From Syncephalis plumigaleata (taxonomy: Eukaryota > Zoopagomycota > Zoopagomycetes > Zoopagales > Piptocephalidaceae), in assembly GCA_025201365.1 (NCBI GenBank), contig JAIXMF010000008.1, positions 620,001 through 684,000 on the forward strand: a stretch of DNA of 64,000 nt. The letters are read 5' to 3'. The position numbers and the translations under genes are program-made. Numbering within the stretch: position 1 is the first letter of the stretch; the number at the start of each line of letters is the position of its first letter. The notes below the pieces were generated by a model, which made no database searches, was not told where the DNA came from, and was given only the letters and a program-made list of their open reading frames with translations. This document shows positions 1-9,900 of this stretch, in pieces.

Positions 1-768
1 GCTACGTTATTTCCGAGTATTGTCTATTCTAGCGAAGTATATACAACCTGTTGAGGCAAATGAAATGTAAGTTACAAATTTGCTATTGTGTGTTGTTTCA
101 TTTAACCCTAACTATTCGCTAGTTTGACATTCCTCGAGACTACATGTAACGAGCATAATGTTCATCCGAATAATCGAGCAAAGTCGTGGGATCCATACAC
201 GGCTTACACCAAGTTGTTAGCAACCATTAAGGATAGACCAACCACAACAACAACAACCGCAACAACAATGATGATGGATGAAAATCGCATTCTAGATTCA
301 CCATTATTAGCGATGAATAAGCAGCGACATTCACATGCTATGCAATCGGCAATGGTAGATGAGCATGAACAAATGGAGGATGATATGAATCAACTTGATA
401 TGTTGGCACACGATTTACGTCAAATGCCTGTTGATGGTAACAATGCATTGAGTACATCTATGCATACTCCACCACGTCAACATGCAGTGCGACATCGTGA
501 CATTTCACAACAACTCGATACGGATGTCCATAACACGAGTGTACTCGATGATACACCCACACTCCGTGGCAAGAAGCGTGATTTTACAGCATCACTTATT
601 AGTACGAATAGCGATGATAGTGCCGCCGACAATGAGAATGGTAGTAATGACGGTAACAATGATCAAATGGAGCAGTCATCGGGTAATGAGAATGTGATAT
701 CAGATACAAATGAGTCGAATGGTTCGTTGAATACACGACCAAAACGTATTCGTGGCAATCGTCATTAG
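1..768 (+). CDS. 3' end of an unrecognised protein, open at the window's left edge
   Basis: The coding sequence enters from outside the window. The last two exons appear to be 1-66 and 123-768, separated by a 56-nt intron (donor GTAAGT at 67, acceptor TAG at 122). Joined in phase, the start reads LRYFRVLSILAKYIQPVEAN, an amphipathic, probably helical stretch, and continues about 35 residues into ordinary sequence. The remaining ~180 residues are low complexity: a Thr run, acidic and Asn/Ser-rich segments, and a basic tail ending RPKRIRGNRH that could act as a nuclear localisation signal. I do not recognise the family. The structured part is mostly outside the window, so no function is offered. 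Confidence 0.6.
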
Positions 769-1002
769 AACAACGTATTAATCAATAAGCGTATAGTTAG
801 TGTGCAAGTATTAATACGTACTCATGATGAGCAGTTATTAAAGTAAATTAGTATTATCCCGATGAATGATTCGTATACTTGCATGTAATGAAGTGATTAT
901 TTAATGGTTGCATCATACTAATGGATGTTTATTAGCATAGCAACGAAAGAATCACGAATGATGATTAGTTTTGAGTAGGTAGCCGCTAGCTTGTAATGCT
1001 CA

Positions 1003-1756
1003 TTAGGCTACAAGCGTTTTTTCAGTATCAATTGATGCTGGCAATGATGATGTAGCATCAATATCCTCGATGGTATCATTCATTCCTGTTTCCCATTGTA
1101 GCATAGCACGTCGTACTAGAATAATAAGCACAACTTGTAGATATGCTCCAATGAGTACGAGGTAGGCAGCATCCGCATCTGATTGTTGTATACACCTGTA
1201 TATTAGCAAAGTAGAAACAGTAGAATGACTTGTCTGTCTACTTACCTATTAATTGAACGCCTATAATTAAACTAGCGACTGCTAGTAGCCAGGCACAAAT
1301 ACCGCCTAGAAACACGGCCCAAAAGAACCAGTGTCTACCACGAGTGTCACGCTGGCTCGTGGTGTCTCTCCACCAAAAATGAATAAAACTAAATATGAGA
1401 TAGACACCGAGTAGCACGTAGGATACATAGCCGATTATACTATGCGTTGACGATACTACAGATTGATTTTGTCCAGGTCCAAATACAAGTATTAATAGAC
1501 CGATGGTCGCTAGTAGAAAGGTGGCGATTAGCGTTTTAACGTAGAGACAGGTCCATAGAGAGGTGGGTCGTGCCGAGTTACGATGATGCTCGATCCAATT
1601 ATACTGCATTTGCATCTCAAAAACCGCAGTCAATGGAAAACATAAAAGGACGCTCACCTAGCACGATGCTATCAATGCTGCAACAAAATCGCGATACGCT
1701 AATGGAACACTTACCCCGGTGAACACGATATGCATTAGTAGAAAAAAGTCGTCCAT
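1003..1756 (-). CDS. Cytochrome b561-like small membrane protein
   Basis: Three exons on the minus strand fit in phase: 1756-1715, 1657-1246 and 1178-1003, about 209 residues. Five or so hydrophobic segments are visible. The first (HIVFTGVSVLLCFPL) resembles the first helix of cytochrome b561 proteins, with a His and a following FPL. Later segments begin or end with His (THSIIGYVSYVLLG, FSFIHFWW, RHWFFWAVFLGG), the positions where these proteins ligate haem. The second helix lacks an obvious His, so haem content is uncertain. No DOMON or signal region precedes it. The family moves electrons across membranes, often for ferric reduction or ascorbate recycling; that role here is inference. The last acceptor (TCAG before 1178) was chosen because the nearer CAG breaks the frame of the clear final membrane helix. 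It is divergent from the gene at 2005. Confidence 0.6.
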
Positions 1757-2004
1757 GATGATATTAAGTTTGTATATATGGAATGCGAAAGTAGTGATTT
1801 CCTTTATGATATGCGAAATTTACAACAATATTGAAATACTCATGATCTATACTGACATTTATAACCAGTCTCGCTGGTAGTATTGTAGAGTAGAATGAAC
1901 AAAAATCATTCATAATCCCATACTTGTTATTAATTATTATGGATGTATGTGTGTCTATTGGAATATGTTGTACAACAACAGGAAAATCGTAAGAATGAGC
2001 ACAC

Positions 2005-3852
2005 ATGCACACAACATATGTGTTGTTCGGAAATGCAAAAGTATTTGAAATAAGCTTTACCAATTCTTTTTATGTTATGCAACATTATACATTACTCGAC
2101 ATGAATGTACAGTCCAATATTCTAGTCTCGTCTATTACTGAACTATTAAGTGGGAATTCAAGAGTAGCGGTGTCCTTGGTAATAGCAACTGCATTGGCAC
2201 TTGTAGTCTTGGCAGTCATTCTACGAGTGAAATTTGTCATTAAACAAAATAGACAACGGAATGTTGTCTTGAGTAGAGGTAGCATTGCTCATATACGACA
2301 GAAAGGAAGCAAGTCAACACGTAGAACAAGAGATAGTAATGCAAATGATAAACAAGAACAGCAGCAACAGCAGACAACAGAAGAGGAGGGCAGGTCTCGT
2401 TCGCCTAACCTGGTGTTTGTTGTACTATTGGCACCTATCGGTATACTGACCCTATTGTTACTATCGGTATATCGATGGATGAAGCATGCTATCGAGTATA
2501 TTGCAGTAAAACTATTGCTATCGATACATTTGTCGTCGAGAATGGTAGCGCGACAATTGCGTCAAATCAGCTATCCACAAGTGATGTCAGTATGGTATTA
2601 TTGGCAGCCTTACTTGATGAATTGCTATACTGCCTCTGAACGATTTGCAATTAGTCTGTGGACGAGTATACTGTCGATATCGCAATGGCAATGGACGAGG
2701 ATCTATCGACCATTATCCGGAATGATCGGGCAATGCTTGACAGCTGGCTATCAAGGAATGATGCTTGCATTCACTCTTCTAAGCGTATCACTCGTGAAGT
2801 ACACGGGAGTACTACAAGCAAGTGCACGTCTACTCCTATGGCTAGGGAGTAGAGCGTTGAAGTGGCATAAACAATTCGTAGCAAGTATTGTCTTCTGGTG
2901 TTGGTCCTACACGATGGTCTTAGGTGATATAACGATCCTAGTGTATTCGAGCATGTCGCAATGGTTCTTCCAATTGTCTATACTATGGACACACCAGCGA
3001 TTAAGAATCTACGTAAAATGGGTGCGTTTCCGACAAATATTCCGACGATGGAGACGACACTACAAATGGTCCTACTTTTTTGCGAATATTCGTGCCGTAA
3101 CAATGAGCTGGACATCATCGCTAGTGCATGATTTAGCGCGAACATTGGCCACCATCTATAACTGGTCGATCAATCTAAAGTATATACACTGGCCCAATTA
3201 CGATCAGCTGCGTAATATCTATCAGCTATTGAAGAGCTATACAAGTATTGTCGCTACACGTTATGTAGTACGACATGCCGTTGAAGCCTATATTCACTCA
3301 CCACTACGTATAGCATTACTTATCCTACAGGATAGCTATCTTTTAGTTCACCTCATGTCTATTGCTATAGTATGGTTGAAACAAGCAACCGTATATTATG
3401 GTAGTTTTATGTATTTGCTTCTGCTATGCTACTGGCGACACGTGATAGTTTATTTGCCATTGCTCACTACATGGATTCATACGCCGTTGATTGCACAGGC
3501 ATTACGAGAAATGCACAGTGTACTCGGTCGTATTTATCAGCCGGGACTCATTTGGATGAATCGAATGACTCGTCACTTGACCGATCACCTAGCTAGCCTT
3601 GGTCATGGTATTTGGCTCTACATTCCAGTATTGTTAACCGGTATACAAGCTCAATTTTTATTATTTCCATCGTACATTATCGTTACCGGTAGAGCGACTG
3701 CCCTCCTCTTTCTACGTGTACTAGCATCCATTATCAGCGCTATTGGACCATCCACCTATTATATAATGGAATGGACTAGATGGTTTATCGATTTACTTTT
3801 ACTCTTACTGTCCCATAGTGTATCTACTGTCCGTTGGTGGATACAACAATAG
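2005..3852 (+). CDS. Orphan polytopic membrane protein, tryptophan-rich
   Basis: A single uninterrupted 615-codon frame. The first ATG is at 2005; an in-frame ATG at 2074 is also possible. A membrane segment lies near residues 50-75, followed by a basic, Gln-rich cytosolic loop (residues ~80-130) and then about 480 residues with repeated hydrophobic/aromatic segments. I count about 27 Trp after residue 150, about 5-6 percent, often in W/Y/R clusters such as RRWRRHYKWSYFF. The later segments look like regularly spaced amphipathic helices rather than clean transporter helices. I recognise no family. A polyadenylation-like AATAAA lies at 4005, and the gene is divergent from the b561-like gene. 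The length and strongly biased amino-acid use make a chance frame unlikely. Confidence 0.6.
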   Translation: MHTTYVLFGNAKVFEISFTNSFYVMQHYTLLDMNVQSNILVSSITELLSGNSRVAVSLVIATALALVVLAVILRVKFVIKQNRQRNVVLSRGSIAHIRQKGSKSTRRTRDSNANDKQEQQQQQTTEEEGRSRSPNLVFVVLLAPIGILTLLLLSVYRWMKHAIEYIAVKLLLSIHLSSRMVARQLRQISYPQVMSVWYYWQPYLMNCYTASERFAISLWTSILSISQWQWTRIYRPLSGMIGQCLTAGYQGMMLAFTLLSVSLVKYTGVLQASARLLLWLGSRALKWHKQFVASIVFWCWSYTMVLGDITILVYSSMSQWFFQLSILWTHQRLRIYVKWVRFRQIFRRWRRHYKWSYFFANIRAVTMSWTSSLVHDLARTLATIYNWSINLKYIHWPNYDQLRNIYQLLKSYTSIVATRYVVRHAVEAYIHSPLRIALLILQDSYLLVHLMSIAIVWLKQATVYYGSFMYLLLLCYWRHVIVYLPLLTTWIHTPLIAQALREMHSVLGRIYQPGLIWMNRMTRHLTDHLASLGHGIWLYIPVLLTGIQAQFLLFPSYIIVTGRATALLFLRVLASIISAIGPSTYYIMEWTRWFIDLLLLLLSHSVSTVRWWIQQ

Positions 3853-6808
3853 TCCAATAGGTGTCTATTCAATCACGCATATCAACTAGCATGCTGCATT
3901 TCTTTCTTTTCTTTTTTTCTTCTTTTTTAGCATCATTTATCCGTCATATCCATCAAATGGTTATTGAATTGTTTCAACTATGCTCATATATGTTATACAT
4001 CAAAAATAAATAAATAAATGCATTTATCGTACTATTCTATCGTGTATATATATCTAGTCAAGCAGATCCTAATTGTTACTAATTGCATTGACATGACAAT
4101 CCTTGTTACTTTTACACGTTAGTCGAGTTCAGTCTCAATTAACCACATCGTATTTTCATCACACTTTTTATTTATTTATGCCATGAAACCTGATAGCATA
4201 AGACTATGGTAGACGCGTACAAGTCATAGAGGAGTTGATGGTTGCATATGCACTGCAGCATACCCGTATCATCCCTCTTTGCTGAAGAATGTTCATCCCC
4301 GGCTTGCATCCAATGCAGTTAAACGCATGCTTACACGTGTTTACTTGATTTGCATTTTAACGTGTCTTCCTTCTTTCCTTTGCTATTATGACTGCTATAA
4401 TAGCGGCACATGAGCTAAAGAAGCATGCTATGCATTTTCGCGGTGCTTTGCGTTCAGCATGCCGTAGAGCCGTAACGATTGCATACGCTCACTCAAGGCA
4501 AGGAACAAAAACACGAGCAAGTTACAGATGAATTGGGGACGCCTTACTGATTCGTGACACGTCCACCGCCATCATCATCATCATCATCAATGTCAAATTA
4601 ACACGGTTACTCGCGCCATGCCAGGTTAGAGAAAAAGAGTACCCTTGTGGAAAAAGAGAGCTGACGTCGACAGCAATGTTATACAATTTGCCCTAATGTT
4701 CAACGGTTGAACAAGTAAAAGTCGACGTGTAGCCCTTTTCTTCCACAATGATCAATCTCACTGCATTTAGGTGAAGATACCCACTTGGATCGACTTTATT
4801 CGGTCCCGTTCTAATTTCCCTCCCTCTCTATCTCTCTCTATCTCTCTTTATCTCATATGCTCCTTCTAATCTTGTTTCTCCTTTTATTCATTTTATCATT
4901 CGCGCGCACGCGTGTGTGTATGTGTGATGATAGCCATATTCTTGGATCCCGAGTCAATTCCACTGCTCACCTTTGTCGCCTGTATGTACATGTACGAGTA
5001 AAGGAGCGAAAGAACGAGTAATCGCCTAGGCTCATTATTACAGTATTGTAATATACTCATGCTATAGGCCCATATACGTACATACTTACATACATACATA
5101 CGTATGTACGCACACACCCATGTACATGTACAAACGCAAGCCCACACGTACACGCATCGCACTTCCGCACATCCATAATCACTCGCATATCCGTTAGGGA
5201 TAATAGTGCTTCTGTAGTCAGTATTCCTATTGTAGTGAAAGTGCTCTCGTCCTCGCTACTGTTGAGGGCTGGACCTGCTGGAAGAGCTGCCGCCTTTCCT
5301 AATATTACTCGGATATGCATCAATAGATGGCGTATATTCACCGACTGACCAATTAGTTGCTTCAACAAGCAGCATGTGATTTGGCTATAACTGCCCCTTG
5401 CACGCCTACTTTTGTTATAATAGGTCACATTCCACCGCGCGTTATCCTTGCGTATTAACCTCTCCTCCCTTGTCGTTCGCTATTGTTAACCTTGATTATT
5501 TACTATTACTATTTTATATGCCATATTATATATAGACAATTGCAATTCATTCTATCGATATATTAAAAACATTTCGTGCTCTATCAAACCATACTAACTG
5601 TAAGCGTAGCAAATACTTGTTTCATTATTATTATTGTTATTCTTTATTTACGATACAACAAGCCTCCTTGGTGGCATTATTGCTTTAGTGGCACCAGCAT
5701 AGTCATTTCTTCTAGGCGTACCACCTTAGTATCGATTATATCGACTAGTGATGCAACATTCTCATTGATTATTCCTGCAAAACATACGAGAAACACTATT
5801 GCCGAGTTATTCTATATAGGCCATTTGTGATTGTCATTTTGGTGTGCCGACCGTGTTTTAGCTGTTTCCATTGTTACTGCTATCACATTCTGACATACCT
5901 AGTGTCTCGTATTTCTCTTTCAATTGACCACGGAGCGTTGCCCTCACGTACACGTACGCCAACCGGCAAACCAATACATCCGCTTGTTCACCCGCTCATC
6001 CATTCACTCGCCCGTTCATACAGCCATACAACTATAGACACATACACACACATACACACGCACGCAGACAGGCAGACATCTTTTCATCATAGGCCTATGT
6101 CCGCACATTAGATGGTATTCGGATCAAGTGAGCGCATCTACATATTCTACATATAACTGTCAAGTCGACCTTGTAAGTTGCCACCGCACCGTTATTTCAT
6201 CTCTGTGTTTATAGTTTTATTCGTTTCCTACTGTTCTGTCCGACTACTAGTTTGTTCATATTTAGCTTGCCCCATTATCATCATCGACATCATTTCATCG
6301 GCATAATATTTGCAGATATCTGTGACTGGTGCCCTTATCATTACCATCATTGCCATCATTACCACCACCATTATCTCATCGCTGCTAGTATACCATCGAT
6401 TGAATCTATTGCAACAACATTTTACGGTTGCTTCGCTTTCCCTTTCTTACACTCACGGCTATTCTGCCTTTTAGCGCTGCTATAGTCCCTTCTAAAGAGG
6501 CGTGTACGCTTACTGCTACGCGGTTCTCACCTGTTGTGAGTTGTTCACTCACCTAAATTTATTATTTATTCAACCACCAGCACTATAATTCGAATTGTAC
6601 CGTTCACTCCGAGCTAGTTTCTTTTTTCTACGTAAAATCGCTTTCGGTAAGTTTATTAGCGCCACTCTTTGCGTAATTTCTATTTGTTGGTTATTGCACA
6701 CGATTAAACCGTTATATGTCATCGCGTTTCATTGTTTGCTACTACGCTAGCAATTAATGGCATGCTCGGAACATTCTTTCACGTCTATTCGTTCAATGTG
6801 ATCATTTT
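3853..6808. other. Gene-poor spacer with simple repeats
   Basis: I see no supportable gene here. Frames in this stretch are short and made of simple-sequence codons. It holds an AATAAATAAATAAATG motif near 4005, a short CAT/TCA run near 4572, pyrimidine-rich CTCT tracts near 4820-4850, and TG/CA-rich and TACA-rich blocks at 4905-5150 and 6030-6060. The right end meets the target-site duplication of the LINE. Confidence 0.6.
4005..4010 (+). terminator. Candidate polyadenylation signal AATAAA
   Basis: AATAAA, followed by further overlapping AATAAA copies, lies about 150 nt after the stop of the tryptophan-rich membrane protein gene. It is an inference from motif and position only. Confidence 0.35.
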
Positions 6809-6828
6809 TGTGACACCACATTGGTATT
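6809..6828. repeat. Target-site duplication, left copy
   Basis: TGTGACACCACATTGGTATT, identical over 20 bases to 13364-13383. It immediately precedes the T-run that is the element's poly(A) tail on the other strand. Confidence 0.95.
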
Positions 6829-6930
6829 TTTTTTTTTTATTTTTAAAAGCAAGTGGGCCGCTGCTGTTAATAATTAAATGAATAAAGTTAACTGCATTCT
6901 CAAATTATTGTGTAAAAATGATTCGAGTTA

Positions 6931-6958
6931 GGCCGCCACGTCTTTACGTGGGCCGGCC
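6931..6958 (-). repeat. Hairpin in the LINE 3' trailer
   Basis: Just after the ORF2 stop lies an inverted repeat: CCACGT and ACGTGG around a 4-nt loop, extended outward by GGCCG and CGGCC after a small bulge. Some LINE reverse transcriptases recognise a stem-loop at the RNA 3' end; that this hairpin serves so is inference. Confidence 0.6.
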
Positions 6959-9900
6959 CTAAAGGCTCCACGAGGGGGCTACCATCTTGAGGTAATACTC
7001 CGTTCGGAATACTGCCTTGTTGATGGAGTCCCAGGAAGTAGGTTCACTCGGCGAGGAGTGGGAGGAGCCAGTATGCGGCCGATCCGCATTCTGGCTGGGT
7101 CTGGGGCCAGTCAGTTGGCCTGGGGGGTTCGCTGGGGTCTGGTTGATGGATTTCCAGGTGCCTATGATGCGCTTTACCTGCTTGCATCTTGGGATCCATA
7201 TTCTTCTCCATACGATGTCCAACGCTTTCGTTGACATATGATGTATGACGCTTGTTCTTTCTTCTTTTGTTAGACCCTTTTGCGTCATGTCTAGTTGAAG
7301 CTCCTCACTCGGCCAGCCCAGCAGGTAGCCTACATCGTGGAGGGGATGTAGTGGGGTGGCTCTGTGCGCTGTTTCTGCCACTTTCACCAGTCGAGGGTGG
7401 ATTGACCTTTCCGCCCTTTCCCTGTTGATTCTGCTTATAATCCTCATTCCTTCCTGGAATATTTCGAATTTCGCATTTCTTTCCACTTCCCCCTCGTTGA
7501 CGTCACAGTTGACTATATGCCTCCAATTTTCACTTTCCCCTTTGTTACACCTACAGCATACGTCCGTAGTGTATTTTTCCTTGCTCCATAGGTGCTGTCT
7601 AGCTAAGGTAGGTAACTGACCCGTCGCTAGTTTGATCGCGAACTCCCTCTTGTGCTGCGCTCTTCTCAATGCTCTTTCATCTTCACTTCTGTCCCTTTGC
7701 GCTACCACGTTCATCTCTTGCTCCAATCTGGTCCTCAACGACGGGTGGTGCTTGAGTATATGCTGCTTGAGTGTTCTTGCGTGTCGCGCCTTGCTTTGTT
7801 TCTTGATCAGTTGTCGTGGTGGAAGCAATGTGTTCAGCCCTGACGCCAGCAGATCGTACTGGTGGACCTTTCCTGGCACTGTATTCAGTGTCCATCTAGG
7901 CACCTGATTTGTTGTGACGGCTGCCGCTTTCGCCTCCATGTCTGCCATCTCGTTTCCCACTGTGCCTATATGCGCCCTAGTCCATTCTATTTCTGTGCTT
8001 GCTTCTCGTCTCGCGACTCTATCTGCTATCAACTCCCATATTTTGTATGTGGGCGTTGCTCTTCTTTTCGCTCTGGACCAGGGCACCGCTTCCGTGACAT
8101 ACTGCTTCCACCAGGCCACCGAGGTCATAGAGTCCGTCATGATCTTGATTGCTATGCTGTTTGGCGCGCATGCTATCGCGTGAGCTATCGCCATAGCTTC
8201 GAGCATATCTGAGTGACAGTGTGGACCTGCGTACCTTCCCGTTGCTACTGCCACTTTCGCGTTTCCTCTCATAACTATCGCTGCGTAGCCTCCTGCTTTG
8301 TCTGGGCCAGTTGGATTTGTGACTGATCCATCTGTCCATATAAGCACCGTCTCGCTGTCTTGGATCTCCGACCAGTTGTACTGCCTGCCTTGCGCGTCTG
8401 TGGACCTCGCCGCTAGGTTTTCCTCGGTGAATGGTAGCAGCGTACTGTACTCCTCTCGATCTGCCAGTCTAGCTGCTATGGCCATACTCTTGGCTTTAGA
8501 TGCAAGTTTGGGCCACCTTTCTTCCAGCTTCTTGTACCATTTCGGTGCGCCTCCCTGCCTTTCATTTCGATTTGTGATGGCATTGTAGCTCGCTAGCTTG
8601 GGTGTATCGAGTCCGTCAGTCAGTGCTATGTCTTTCATCTCCACTAGGTCGAACCTCTCCGCTGCTTCTCTAACGTCTCTTCGAGTCGTTGGAGTCGCTG
8701 CGTCTTCTACCAGAATATCATCTATCCTCTTGGATTGTTCGAGTTCGTCCCCTAGTACCACCTTCAGCTCCCTCGTATGCAGTCGGTATGCCAGGTGAAT
8801 AGCGTAGACTCTATTTCTTTCGCGTGTTTCCGTGTAACTGTTGTATATCGATCTGATGCTGTTGACAAGACTGCATGCTGCTTCTTCTTGTGCTCTCGCT
8901 GATTCACCTAGCATACCTGGGCTATCCAACCTCCTCATTAAGTCCGCTATTTGGGAAGTGTCCATAGCGTCTCTAACGTTGGTCAGATTGAATCCTTGCG
9001 GCGCCCATAGCAATACGTTTGGCATAGACCTAGCCATGTGTGCTTTGCGTTTGATTAGCGTGAGCCAGCTTCTATCCAGCTCGTCGCACTGTGAGTCCGA
9101 CAGCGGTAGGGTAGCTGCTTTGTGAGTAATCGCCGGTATTATCACTGAGTTGATGATATATATCGCAATCTCGTGACTGATCTCCTTTCGCCTTATAATG
9201 CTGCAAAGCCCTTTAACTGATTGATGGATGATTCTGAGTGGCTCTTTGCTCTTGCCGTCCAAGGACAGCCAGCAGCCGAGTAGTCGGAAAGGTATTGTCG
9301 GTGGCGCCACCGTCTGTACCAGTCCCGCTTCTCCTTCCGCCAATCGAATTTTCGGTAGTGATTCCGCTACTGAGTTGCCTAGAGGATCTTTCGCCGTATG
9401 AATCGTTTTGTTGCAATTCACCTCGATATCGTGTAGTTCGAAGAAGGATCTACAGATATCTGCCAGCTTTTGCAAGGTGTCACGATCTTCTGCTACTAGA
9501 GTTAGGTCATCTGCGAAGGCTCCATATGCTACTATCTTCTGTGTAGTGCCCGGTTGTCGTTCTCTCATCGCGTATCCTATTTTGGATTCATCGAGTTTGC
9601 TGAGTAGAGTGTCGTAGAATATCAGCCATAACGTGGGTGAGTTCACTTCTCCCTGGTCCAAGCCGCACTCAGGGTGGTGGGCTTCTGTTTGACCGTGCGC
9701 TGTAATAACCGAAGCTGTTCTGCTGTTAAATATGTTCTCTAGCAGAGTTATGAACTCTTCCGGCACTTTTATTCTTCGTAGCGAGCAGGCTAGGCTTTGC
9801 CATGAGACCGAGTCATATGCTCGTTTCACGTCCAGCATGAGCACCTCTAGTCCTTTCTTGTAGCAGATCGAATCATCCATCACTGATCTCAGAATTTGTA

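Noticed and set aside
4896-6485. Several frames of 77-123 codons, some signal-peptide-like
   Set aside because: They consist of simple-sequence codons (CA/TG and TCA runs), overlap on both strands and show no splice-consistent extension.
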